A DNA stretch of 58,594 nt from Bradyrhizobium sp. BRP22 (GTDB taxonomy: Bacteria; Pseudomonadota; Alphaproteobacteria; Rhizobiales; Xanthobacteraceae), in the NCBI RefSeq assembly GCF_020194175.1, contig NZ_JADYVX010000045.1, forward strand, positions 1 to 58,594, in the 5' to 3' direction. A program made the translations under genes and the position numbers. Positions 43,319 through 51,813 of the stretch are shown here, in pieces (position 1 is the stretch's first letter; the number at the start of each line of letters is the position of its first letter). Below the pieces are notes generated by a model, which saw only the letters and a program-made list of their open reading frames with translations, searched no databases and was not told the origin of the DNA.

Positions 43319-44305
43319 TCACACCCTCCAGAAGGGACAGGCGCAGGGCGCCGCCAGGAGCCGCTCGCGCTCAGCGTCGAGATGAATGATGCTGATCGAA
43401 AGCCCGGCCATCTCCATCGACGTCACATAGTGACCAACGAGCGGGCGCACGATGGTCCGTCCGTCCTTCCTCAACAGCGCGGCAACCCGGCGATAGACGA
43501 TGAACAATTCCTCGAGCGGCGTCGCGCCGAGACTGTTCACCAGCACGGAGACGCGTTCGGATTTGTCGGTGATGGGGTCGGCGAGCAGGCGCCTGACCAT
43601 CTCGTCGGCGACATCGTCGGCCGAGCGGAGCTTGTCGCGCCAGATGCCGGGTTCACCATGAATGCCCATGCCCATTTCGATTTCGTCGGCGCCGATCTCG
43701 AAGGTCGGCTTCGCGGCGCCAGGGATCTGGCACGGTGACAAGGCAACGCCGATCGTGCGGCAGGCATCGACGGCAGCCTGGGCCGTCGCAGTCACCTCGG
43801 TGAGATCGGCCCCCGCATCCGCCTTGGCGCCGGCGATCTTGTAGGCATAGATGATGCCGGCGACGCCGCGGCGCTTGGCGGCCTCGTCCGGTGTCGCCGA
43901 TGCGATGTCGTCCGTGCCGAGCACGGTCGTGGTCCGGATTCCATTCATCTCGACCATCTCGCCGGCGAGATCGAAGTTCATGCGATCACCGCCGTAATTG
44001 CCGTAGAGGCGCAGCACGCCCCGGCCGCCGTCGCCAGCCTTGATCGCCTGGATGCAGGAATCGACCGAAGGACCGGCGAAGACGTCGCCGATGGCACAGG
44101 CGTCGAGAAGGCCCGGGCCGACATAGCCGGTGAACAGCGGCAGGTGACCGGAGCCTCCGCCGGAGACGATGCCGACCTTGCCAGGCTTGGGCGCATGGGC
44201 GGCGCGGACGACCCGCGCCTCCCGCACGAGGGTCGGGTGAGCCGCCACCAGACCGTCGAGCATTTCGTCGACGAAGGCATCGGCGGCGTTCATCAGCTTC
44301 TTCAT
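43319..44305 (-). CDS. dhaK: Dihydroxyacetone-kinase-type DhaK subunit
   Basis: The 328-residue subunit has GIVSGGGSGHLPLFTGYVGP near residue 50, the YGGDRMNF loop and the substrate-binding His in EMGMGIHGEPGIWRD, to which the ketose is attached as a hemiaminal. Residues TGGG-type motifs are intact, so it should be active. It is encoded between the DapA-family aldolase and dhaL, which suggests that the aldolase product is its substrate. Confidence 0.92.
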   Translation of the reverse strand: MKKLMNAADAFVDEMLDGLVAAHPTLVREARVVRAAHAPKPGKVGIVSGGGSGHLPLFTGYVGPGLLDACAIGDVFAGPSVDSCIQAIKAGDGGRGVLRLYGNYGGDRMNFDLAGEMVEMNGIRTTTVLGTDDIASATPDEAAKRRGVAGIIYAYKIAGAKADAGADLTEVTATAQAAVDACRTIGVALSPCQIPGAAKPTFEIGADEIEMGMGIHGEPGIWRDKLRSADDVADEMVRRLLADPITDKSERVSVLVNSLGATPLEELFIVYRRVAALLRKDGRTIVRPLVGHYVTSMEMAGLSISIIHLDAERERLLAAPCACPFWRV

Positions 44306-44330
44306 TCAACCTTCTCCCGAACGGCCCCGA

Positions 44331-45218
44331 TCAGACGTCGTATTCGAGCAGCGCCGGAAGTGTGCGCTCGATGGCAGCGCGGGTGGCAGCGTCGGGCATC
44401 GGCATCGGCTGGCGGGAGATGCCGCAGTCGAGGCCTTGCAGGTGGAGCGAATACTTGACGCAGGCCGGCAGGTTGCCGTGCGGCAGCACCGACCAGAAGT
44501 TGACGAGTCGGTGGTGGATGGCGAGCGCGGTCTCGTCGTCCTTCTTTTTGACGGCGTTCCAGAGGCGCACGCAGGGGCCGGGCGCTGCGGTCGGCGAAGC
44601 GGCCAGCGTGCCGTGCGCGCCAAACTGGAAGCAGGAATAGAGCAGATTGTCGACCGCGGCGAGGATGACCTTGTCCTTCGGCGCATTGGCGACGAGCTCG
44701 GCGGTTCGCGTGATGTGACCTTGGCTCTGCTTGATGCCGACGACCCACGGAAGCTCGTTGAGGATGCGCAGCACGAGCGGCGTTGAAAGCAGGTTCCAAG
44801 GAATGACGTTGTAGAGCAGGACAGGCGTCTTCAGGACCTCCGTCAGGGTCTTGAAGTGCCCGAAATTCGAGTCGTCGTCCGGCTGGAAAACGTAGAAGAC
44901 CGGCGTCACCTGCAAGGCGTCGACCTTGAGGTCGGCGATCAGCTCGCCGCGCTTGATGACCTCGCGCGTCGAGTTGGCGATGATGCCCGCGACGACCGGC
45001 ACGCGGCCCGCGACTTCCTCCATGGTGATTTCGCCAAGCCGGCGGAACTCGCCGAGCTCCAGCGCCTGGCCCTCGCCGGTCGAACCGCCGAAGCAGAGGC
45101 CGTGCACCCCTTTGCCGAGCATAAAGCGGATCTGGTTTCGGAACTTGGCTTCGTCGATATCGCCCTTCGCGTCGAAGGGGGTGGTGAGTGCCGGGATGAT
45201 GCCGTGAAACTTCGTCAT
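44331..45218 (-). CDS. Dihydrodipicolinate-synthase/aldolase family protein
   Basis: The 295-residue TIM-barrel protein has FGGSTGEGQALELGEFRRLG, VVAGIIANSTREVIKR, the catalytic Tyr in VLLYNVIPWNL and the Schiff-base Lys in VVGIKQSQGHITR. Housekeeping DapA usually lies elsewhere, and the context (transporter, DhaKL, oxidase) points to a catabolic 2-keto-acid aldolase that releases pyruvate. The substrate is not known. Start at 45218. Confidence 0.9.
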   Translation of the reverse strand: MTKFHGIIPALTTPFDAKGDIDEAKFRNQIRFMLGKGVHGLCFGGSTGEGQALELGEFRRLGEITMEEVAGRVPVVAGIIANSTREVIKRGELIADLKVDALQVTPVFYVFQPDDDSNFGHFKTLTEVLKTPVLLYNVIPWNLLSTPLVLRILNELPWVVGIKQSQGHITRTAELVANAPKDKVILAAVDNLLYSCFQFGAHGTLAASPTAAPGPCVRLWNAVKKKDDETALAIHHRLVNFWSVLPHGNLPACVKYSLHLQGLDCGISRQPMPMPDAATRAAIERTLPALLEYDV

Positions 45219-45269
45219 GATGTGGTACTTGCCTTTGCTTAGGTGGGAGGGTTGTGAAGGGGAACAGCA

Positions 45270-46007
45270 TCAGGCGCCGAGATAGGCGTCGCGTACGTGG
45301 TCGTCGCGCAGCAACTCGTCGGCATGACCCTCGAGCGCGATGCTCCCGCCCTCGAGCACATAGCCGTAGTCGGCGACGCCGAGGGCCGCGTAGGCGTTCT
45401 GCTCGACGATCACGACCGTGCGGCCGCCCTCGGCGATCTTGCGGATGCTCGCGAACATCTCGGTGGTCAGCTTGGGCGACAGGCCCATCGAGGGCTCGTC
45501 GAGCAGGAGTAGCCGCGGGCCGGCCATCAGCCCGCGTCCGATGGCGAGCGCCTGCTGCTCGCCGCCCGAGAGCACGCCCCCCATGTCTGCCGCCTTGCGT
45601 TTCAGGACCGGGAACAGTTCGAAGACCTCGTCGAGGGTGGCGCTGATCCCGCCCTTGTCGTGACGGCGCACATAGGCTCCGACTTCGAGGTTCTCCATCA
45701 CGGTCAGCGTGCTGAAGATGCGCCGGCGCTGCGGCACACAGGCGATGCCACCGGCGACGACCTTGTCGATCGCGCGGCCGGCGATCGGCTCGCCGGCGAA
45801 GGTAACGGTCCCCTTCGACGGCTTGAGCTTGCCGATGATCAGGTTGAGCGTCGTCGACTTCCCGGCGCCGTTGGCGCCGATGATCGCCGCCACCTCACCG
45901 CGTTCGACATGAATGGACAGGTCGATGAGAATCTGCGCCTTCCCGTAGAACACGTCGACTTGCGACAGTTCCAGCTCGGGCGGCTCGGATGGGGCGATCG
46001 TCAGCAT
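45270..46007 (-). CDS. livF: Branched-chain amino acid-type ABC transporter ATPase, LivF-like
   Basis: The 245-residue ATPase has Walker A GANGAGKSTTLNLIIG, signature LSGGEQQALAIGRGLM and Walker B LLLLDEPSMGL. The short length and FYGKAQILIDLSIHVERGE start fit LivF. It couples ATP hydrolysis to import with the LivH/LivM channel and the LivG domain fused to LivM. The start at 46007 (MLTIAPSEPP) is chosen over a long leader; it lies 16 bases after the binding-protein stop. Confidence 0.93.
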   Translation of the reverse strand: MLTIAPSEPPELELSQVDVFYGKAQILIDLSIHVERGEVAAIIGANGAGKSTTLNLIIGKLKPSKGTVTFAGEPIAGRAIDKVVAGGIACVPQRRRIFSTLTVMENLEVGAYVRRHDKGGISATLDEVFELFPVLKRKAADMGGVLSGGEQQALAIGRGLMAGPRLLLLDEPSMGLSPKLTTEMFASIRKIAEGGRTVVIVEQNAYAALGVADYGYVLEGGSIALEGHADELLRDDHVRDAYLGA

Positions 46008-46023
46008 CGAGGCGCTCCGACGC

Positions 46024-47175
46024 TCAGTAGCGGACTGCGGCGCGGACCACGGGCTGGCCGCCCTTGATCTCGACGATGTTGACCTGCCGGTTGCAGTCGC
46101 CCTTGTCGTCGCAGCCATAGGAGGCGAGCAGGCCGTCGTACTTCACCGAACCGAACGCCTCACGGATCTTGGCCACATCGCCGGAGCCGGCGGCGTTGAT
46201 CGCCTTCGCCGCAAGCACTGTCGCGTCGTAATAGGTCGCCGACCATACGTCGGGTGCCATCTTGAAGCGCTCCTCGTAGCGCTTGACGAAGGTCTGCACC
46301 GCCGGGTTCGGATCGGTCGGAACGAAATATGAGGCGCTTATCGCGCCTTCCGCGCCGCTGCCGGCGAGCTTGAGGAAGGCGTCCTCGCTGAGCACCGCGC
46401 CGGCGAAGCGGAAGGGCAGCCCGAACTGCTTGGCCTGCTTGACGATCAGTGCGGCGTCGGTGTCATGGGCCCACAGGACGACGAGGACAGCGCCGGCGTT
46501 CTTCAACTTCGCGAGCTGAGCGGAGTAGTCCTTGTCGTTGGGGTTGTGGCTCTCGACCGCCAACGGCTTCAGGCCGAGTGCGGCCATCTGGGCAACGACG
46601 CGCGCCTGACCGGACTTGCCAAAGTCGTCGTTCGCGTAGAACACGGCGGTCTTATCACCCGCGTTCAGCTCCTTCTGGGCGTATTCGATGATGGCTTTCG
46701 CCTGGATGTCGTCGTTGGAGCGGGTGCGGATGACGTATTTGCAGCCACTGTTGGTGACGGGCACGCCGGTTGCGCCAGTGAGCGAGACGATCTTGCCGTT
46801 ACAGTAGACGTTCTGGGTCGCCATTTGCGTCACGGAATAGTGCGGCCCGATCATCACCGGCGTCTTGTGTACCTGCATGATCTTGTTGACGGCGTTGATC
46901 GCGCCGTTGGTGTTGTCGCCCTGATCATCCTCGAAGACGACCTGTAGCGGCTTGCCGAGCACGCCGCCGGCGGCGTTGATGTCGGCGATGGCGAGTTCGA
47001 CACCTTGCTTGAAGTTGCGGCCGACGAGGGCCTTTGATCCCGTCATCGGCAGCGAGACGCCGATCAGCGGTTGTTCCTGAGCCGCAGCCCCATTCAGCGG
47101 CATCGTCGCCAGCGCGGCGCTCACACCAGCCAAAGCCAGCAGGCTGCGCATGTCCATTGTCGTTTTTCTGTTCAT
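46024..47175 (-). CDS. Periplasmic ABC-transporter binding protein, LivK-like
   Basis: The 383-residue protein starts with a signal peptide (RSLLALAGVSAALATMPL...GAAAQE) and shows the type I binding-protein fold: PLIGVSLPMTGSKALVGRNF, VFEDDQGDNTNGAINAVNKI, AVFYANDDFGKSGQARVVAQ. Ligands of this family include amino acids, aromatic acids and other small organic acids, so the name does not fix the substrate. GGGAGG precedes the ATG at 47175. It belongs to the same operon as the Liv permeases and ATPases. Confidence 0.94.
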   Translation of the reverse strand: MNRKTTMDMRSLLALAGVSAALATMPLNGAAAQEQPLIGVSLPMTGSKALVGRNFKQGVELAIADINAAGGVLGKPLQVVFEDDQGDNTNGAINAVNKIMQVHKTPVMIGPHYSVTQMATQNVYCNGKIVSLTGATGVPVTNSGCKYVIRTRSNDDIQAKAIIEYAQKELNAGDKTAVFYANDDFGKSGQARVVAQMAALGLKPLAVESHNPNDKDYSAQLAKLKNAGAVLVVLWAHDTDAALIVKQAKQFGLPFRFAGAVLSEDAFLKLAGSGAEGAISASYFVPTDPNPAVQTFVKRYEERFKMAPDVWSATYYDATVLAAKAINAAGSGDVAKIREAFGSVKYDGLLASYGCDDKGDCNRQVNIVEIKGGQPVVRAAVRY

Positions 47176-47203
47176 GGTAGTCCTCCCTGAAGATTGGTCT
47201 TGT

Positions 47204-49048
47204 TCAACCCGGTGCCACGGCATGATTGACGGAGCGGCGCCGGATGCGGCGTGCCCGCGTCTCGTGAGAGGCCGCGTCGGCGCGCTCGCCAAGATAGGCC
47301 TCGATGACGGCTGGCGATTCCATCACCGCCGCGGGGGCGCCATCGGCAATGAGATCACCCAGATTGAGCACGACGACGCGGTCGCACATGCTGGTGACGA
47401 GCTTGATACGATGCTCGACCACGAGGATCGTCATGCCCTGCGCGCGCAACCGCTGCAGGATCGTCGACAACTCCAATACGAGACCGCCGCGTAAGCCGGC
47501 CGCCGGCTCGTCGAGGAGGAGCACCTTGGGCCGCCCGACGATGGCGCGGGCCATTTCGACGAGGCGACTCTGGCCGAAGGAGAGGTCGCCTGCCTGGCGC
47601 ATCGCCAGATGACGCACGCCCATCTGCTCAAGCGCGGCCAGCGAGGCCTCCCGGATCGCGGCCTCTCCGCTCGGCTGGCCGGGGACCCGCCGCCAGGCGA
47701 CCATGACGTTCTCCAGAACTGTCATGGATTCCCACAGCCGCACGTTCTGGAAGATGCGGGCGACGCCGTAGGCATGCACCTCCCAGGCCGGATGATTCTG
47801 TAGCGGATGCCCTTCCAGCTCGATCGAGCCGTCGACATGAACCACGCCGGAGCAGGCATTGATCATGGTCGACTTGCCGGACCCGTTCGGACCGATCAGC
47901 CCGAGGATCTCACCGCGGATCACATCGAAGGAGACGTCGTTCAACGCCCGCACACCGCCAAAGGTGCGCGAGACCTTGTGCACGCGCATGAGCGGACCGC
48001 CGGTTTCCGGCAGGGCCGGACCCGCGGCAAGTGCGGAGCTCGCAGCTGCGGCCGCGGCGGCGAGGCTGAGCGGGCCGGCGGGAGCCGACAGCTCGGGTTC
48101 GCGCCGGCCCGTCAGGAAGCTGCCCCATAGCCAGTCGCTGAAGACACCGAGCCCTTTCGGCCAGACCAGCATGATGATCACCACGGCGGCGCCGAAGGCA
48201 GCCATATAGTACGTCTGCAGATCGCGCAGCGCCTCCGGCAGAATCGTGACGACGATTGCGCCGAGCATCGTGCCCGGAATTGAACCGAGACCGCCGAGCA
48301 CGACCATCAGCATCATCTTGATGCTCTCGGCGATGGTGAAGTTGGTGGGAGCGACGAAGCCGACCAGCAGCACGTAGAGACCGCCGGAGAGCGCCCCCCA
48401 CAGGCTGCAGATCATGAAGGCGATAGTCTTTGCCCGCACGGAGTTCACGCCCATCGCTTCTGCCGCCATCTCGTCGTCGCGCACAGCGCGCAACTCGCGG
48501 CCAAGCGCAGAGCGATGGAAGACGATCATCAGCGCGTAGCTGACAAACATCAGGCCGGCGAGCGGCAAATAGAGCTGCTGGGTGATCGTCTCGCTGAGGC
48601 CGGGAATGCTCAGCGTTGGGATATTGCGCAGCCCCATCGGGCCGCCGGTCAGCGCTTCCTCGTTGACCGCGACGATGCGGAAGATCTCGTTCAGGGCGAG
48701 CGTGACGATGGCGAGGTAGTGGCCCTTGATGCGGGTCGAGATCAGTCCGAGCGCGGCGCCAACCGCTCCGGTCAGCACCATCGCCAGCAGCAGCGCGAGC
48801 CACCATGGCAGAGACAGGCGCATCATCAGCAGCGCAGTCGCGTACGCGCCGATTCCGACGAGGGCGGCCTGTCCGAGCACGATCTGCCCGGCGACGCCGG
48901 TCGCGACCGAGAGGCCCAGCGCTGCGATGGCGAAGATCCACGCCAGGTTCAGCACGTGGAGATAATAGGTGTTCATGCCCATCGCGATGGGCGCGACGAT
49001 CGCGGCTGCGATCAGAAGCCAGGCGGCAGGGCGCAGGAAGGAACTCAT
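47204..49048 (-). CDS. Fused LivM permease - LivG ATPase
   Basis: The 614-residue protein joins a LivM-type permease (about 1-310, eight or more helices, with NTYYLHVLNLAWIFAIAALG and YLAIVTLALNEIFRIV) to a LivG-type ATPase (about 350-600, with GPNGSGKSTMINACSG, LSFGQSRLVEMARAIVG and VLLLDEPAAGL). An Ala-rich linker near residues 325-345 separates them. The fusion keeps all motifs, so it is likely active. It lies 28 bases from the binding-protein gene and eight from livH. Confidence 0.93.
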   Translation of the reverse strand: MSSFLRPAAWLLIAAAIVAPIAMGMNTYYLHVLNLAWIFAIAALGLSVATGVAGQIVLGQAALVGIGAYATALLMMRLSLPWWLALLLAMVLTGAVGAALGLISTRIKGHYLAIVTLALNEIFRIVAVNEEALTGGPMGLRNIPTLSIPGLSETITQQLYLPLAGLMFVSYALMIVFHRSALGRELRAVRDDEMAAEAMGVNSVRAKTIAFMICSLWGALSGGLYVLLVGFVAPTNFTIAESIKMMLMVVLGGLGSIPGTMLGAIVVTILPEALRDLQTYYMAAFGAAVVIIMLVWPKGLGVFSDWLWGSFLTGRREPELSAPAGPLSLAAAAAAASSALAAGPALPETGGPLMRVHKVSRTFGGVRALNDVSFDVIRGEILGLIGPNGSGKSTMINACSGVVHVDGSIELEGHPLQNHPAWEVHAYGVARIFQNVRLWESMTVLENVMVAWRRVPGQPSGEAAIREASLAALEQMGVRHLAMRQAGDLSFGQSRLVEMARAIVGRPKVLLLDEPAAGLRGGLVLELSTILQRLRAQGMTILVVEHRIKLVTSMCDRVVVLNLGDLIADGAPAAVMESPAVIEAYLGERADAASHETRARRIRRRSVNHAVAPG

Positions 49049-49056
49049 CGCGAACC

Positions 49057-49929
49057 TCAGGCGCGGTCGGCGCTACGCTCGGGGATGAGCCCTTCGGGGC
49101 GCACCACGAGGAAGACGAGCAGCATGGTGAAGGCGATCGCGTCCTTGTAGGTGGACGAGATGGCGAAGGCACCGACATTCTCGATGACGCCAAGCAGAAC
49201 GCCGCCGACGATCGCGCCCGGCACGCTGCCGAAGCCGCCGATGATCATTGCCACGAAGCCCTTGAGACCGACGAGCGAACCCATCTCCGTTGTGACGTAG
49301 AAGAGCGGGGCCAGCAGGATGCCGGCAAGCGCGGCCAGTACGGCGGAAAAGGCGAAGGTTCCGGCCAGCACCGCATTGACCGGGATACCCATCAGGGCAG
49401 CGGTCTCGCGGTCGAGCGCCGTGGCGCGCATGATCTTGCCGATCATGCTGTAGCGCAGGACGAAGTACTGAGCCGCCATGACGACGACGACCACGACCAT
49501 GATCAGTAGCTGCTGCACCGAAAGGCGGAATCCGCCGAAATCGAGCATGTCGTCGCCGAAGGGGCTGACATAGAGCAATGGCTCCGGCCCGTAGATGATG
49601 CGCGCCATCTCCTTCAGGAAAATGCCAAAGCCGACGGTCGCGATGATCGCTACGAGCGCCCGCTGGCGCTGCAGGCGGGCGAAGACAAGGCGCGAGAAGA
49701 GGGCACCGAGTGCGGCCATCGCGGCCGCCGTCAAGAGCAGCGACGACCAGAACGGCAGGCCAAGGCTCATCGTGAAGGTTGCGACGAAGATATAGGCGGC
49801 AAAAGTCAGGAACTCGCCCGCCGCGAAATTCACGATCGCCATGGTGTTCCAGACATAGGCATAGCCCAACGCCACCAGGGCGTAGATGCAGCCCATAGCA
49901 AGACCGCTCGCGATGACCTGACCGAGCAT
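49057..49929 (-). CDS. livH: Branched-chain-type ABC permease LivH-like
   Basis: The 290-residue permease has about eight membrane helices and the family start LGQVIASGLAMGCIYALVAL, then YAYVWNTMAIVNFAAGEFLT and GSVPGAIVGGVLLGVIENV. It forms the channel with the LivM half of the fused protein. The first gene of the minus-strand operon, divergent from the GntR regulator gene. Confidence 0.94.
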   Translation of the reverse strand: MLGQVIASGLAMGCIYALVALGYAYVWNTMAIVNFAAGEFLTFAAYIFVATFTMSLGLPFWSSLLLTAAAMAALGALFSRLVFARLQRQRALVAIIATVGFGIFLKEMARIIYGPEPLLYVSPFGDDMLDFGGFRLSVQQLLIMVVVVVVMAAQYFVLRYSMIGKIMRATALDRETAALMGIPVNAVLAGTFAFSAVLAALAGILLAPLFYVTTEMGSLVGLKGFVAMIIGGFGSVPGAIVGGVLLGVIENVGAFAISSTYKDAIAFTMLLVFLVVRPEGLIPERSADRA

Positions 49930-50201
49930 TTCATCTCCCTATTCCAGATCGGCAAGGGAGACCCCCCTCCTCACTGGCTCGTTGTCCCCTTGCCCAATCC
50001 GGCACGGGCCCTTTCGCCTCAGTCAGCGGTCGACGTTGCCGTGGCAACGTGGTACACACTCACTAACATGTTAGACGCCACTAGCACGACCGAACGCCCC
50101 TGCCAAGAGGGCTTGGCACGGTATAGGCGTAACAGATCAGTCCTCCCCTCCTCCTTTGGTGCGAGAGACGGTAGTGTTGTCTCAGAATCGGGGATACCGA
50201 C
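49930..50201. promoter_or_regulatory. Divergent promoter region, livH operon / GntR gene
   Basis: The 272 bases hold both promoters. Two inverted repeats stand out: GTTGCC-GT-GGCAAC at 50035-50048 and the perfect palindrome at 50063-50074. They lie 15 bases apart, near the middle of the region, so one dimeric regulator could control both directions. Confidence 0.55.
50063..50074. promoter_or_regulatory. 12-base perfect palindrome, candidate GntR operator
   Basis: The sequence CTAACATGTTAG is identical to its reverse complement. It lies in the shared promoter of the livH operon and the GntR/FCD regulator, 128 bases upstream of the regulator start. FCD-type GntR proteins usually bind short palindromes of this size next to their own gene. 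Binding is inferred. Confidence 0.55.
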
Positions 50202-50909
50202 TTGAGCGCAGGCAAACGAACGTCGACAAAGACGAAGAAGCTCAGGGCTCCCGCTGTTTCGCAGCGGCTCCTCGCCTATGAGAGCTTCCGCGAGCAGATC
50301 ATGAGCGCTCGGATCCGCCCGGGGCAGTTCGTCTCGCAGCGCGAACTGACCGAGCAGCTCGGTCTACCGCTCGGTGCCGTCCGCGAGATGATTCCGCGGC
50401 TTGAGGCGGCGCGCCTGATCGTCACCGTGCCGAAGCGAGGCCTGCAAGTCGCATCAGTCGACCTCAAGCTCGTACGCAATGCCTTCCAGGTCCGCAGCAT
50501 GATAGAGAGCGAAGCCGTCCGTCATTTCACCAGGACGGCCACCGACGAGGAACTCGACGCCCTCGAAGCCGCCCATCGTGACATTCTGCTGCGGGCCGAC
50601 GCCGCACATGACCGGGAAGCGCTCGACGCTGATGCTCGGGCGGTGGACTGGGGCATGCACGACCGTATGGTCGACGCGATGGGCAACGAAATCCTTTCGG
50701 AGATCTATCGCGTCAACAGCTTGCACGTCCGGTTGATCCGCATCGATGCGGATCGCGTCGTACGTCTAAGGGTTCTGCCAGCCATGCAGGAGCACCTCGT
50801 CATCATCGAGGCGCTGAAAAAGCGCGATGAGACGGCCGCCGTCGCAGCCATCACAGCCCATATTGAGAGCTCGAAGCAACGGGTCCTGGAGGCGATGCTT
50901 CTCGCTTAG
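50202..50909 (+). CDS. GntR-family regulator with FCD domain
   Basis: The 235-residue protein has the N-terminal winged helix (GQFVSQRELTEQLGLPLGAV and RLIVTVPKRGLQV) and the helical FCD ligand-binding domain (AFQVRSMIESEAVRHF, DWGMHDRMVDAMGNEI, AAVAAITAHIESSKQRV). FCD domains bind small organic acids, often with a metal held by Asp and His residues. The start is a TTG at 50202 with GGGGA upstream. It is divergent from the Liv-DapA-Dha operon, which it probably represses until the substrate is present. Confidence 0.9.
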   Translation: MSAGKRTSTKTKKLRAPAVSQRLLAYESFREQIMSARIRPGQFVSQRELTEQLGLPLGAVREMIPRLEAARLIVTVPKRGLQVASVDLKLVRNAFQVRSMIESEAVRHFTRTATDEELDALEAAHRDILLRADAAHDREALDADARAVDWGMHDRMVDAMGNEILSEIYRVNSLHVRLIRIDADRVVRLRVLPAMQEHLVIIEALKKRDETAAVAAITAHIESSKQRVLEAMLLA

Positions 50910-51813
50910 CGCAGGAGTCTTGGCTGCCACAACTACAGCAGCCGTTGTCGCATCAGCCCCAAATCAAAGACAATGTCATCCTACAAATTACAGAACAGAA
51001 GGCCTCCCCTTTCTCGCTGCCCTCGACCGATGATCTCGCCGCAGGTTCAAATCGGGGAGGCGCAACCACCGATACCGACATTCGGTTCAAGTTGCGATCT
51101 GATCGCCTAGCGACCTGGGTCCCGAACGCAGTGAGTATCTTCTAAGTTATTGATCTTTCTTGGTGTGGTGACCCATCCCGTCCCGTTTTGTTCACGGTCG
51201 TTTCACCCAATTCGTTGCGATTTCATTGCGGTCTTTCGCAACGAGAACGGCGCTCGCTGAGACATCGGACGTGATCGTGCCAGCGCAACCTGATTAGGTT
51301 CGAAATCAACACCGCTAGATGCGCTTGGAAAGAGGAGCATCCGCGGCGGCTTCCAAATGCGCTCAATACTCTGCCCCGATGCGTCGGTCGTTATCGTAAC
51401 AAGCACAACGCTTTCAGTCTTGGCTGGGGGACACCGGCCGAACATGGGAATGGCGGAATCAAAATCCGCTTGATTATTCCATGATTTCAATGCCCATTTG
51501 GAAAAACTCGCGCAATTCGCCTCTTGTAGTATCAATTACTTAGCAGGCATTTCCAAATGGAGAGCTGCTCCTTCGGCACGCACCAGAGCGCAGGGGAACG
51601 TGGCTGCTGCGTGCGTTCTAATGCGAAGAGAGATTGCGAGCCCCTGCGCTTCCGATAGAGCCGCCGATTAAGATGCATCTACGGATTAAGCACAATCAAT
51701 GACTTGCAGGTCACACCGCTGTCCTCAACGCGTGCCGAATGGGCATTCGTCGCACGACCATGCGCTCGATTGCGTTGCCGTCATCCGGCGGACCTGCCGC
51801 GCTAGCGGCGTTC
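50910..51813. other. Long AT-richer intergenic region
   Basis: About 900 bases separate the GntR gene from the M24 peptidase gene. The base composition is clearly richer in A/T than the neighbours from about 50930 to 51700. Apart from a doubtful small frame at 51203-51535 I see no gene. It may be foreign DNA or a remnant of a lost gene. Confidence 0.45.
51203..51535 (-). CDS. Doubtful small hypothetical protein
   Basis: A 110-residue frame with SFSKWALKSWNNQADFDSA, PMFGRCPPAKTESVVLVTIT and SGQSIERIWKPPRMLLFP. The middle has protein-like strand/turn character, while the end is Ser/Arg-rich and less so. I recognise no family. It lies within an AT-richer gap and has no operon partner; it may be a remnant. 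Confidence 0.28.
   Translation of the reverse strand: MILQEANCASFSKWALKSWNNQADFDSAIPMFGRCPPAKTESVVLVTITTDASGQSIERIWKPPRMLLFPSASSGVDFEPNQVALARSRPMSQRAPFSLRKTAMKSQRIG

Noticed and set aside
50105..50125. TGGCAC element like a sigma-54 -24 box
   Set aside because: The matching GC/TTGC -12 element is not at the required distance.
51035..51065. GGTTCAAAT stretch like a tRNA T-loop
   Set aside because: Flanking bases do not pair into a T-stem and no anticodon or acceptor arm is found.
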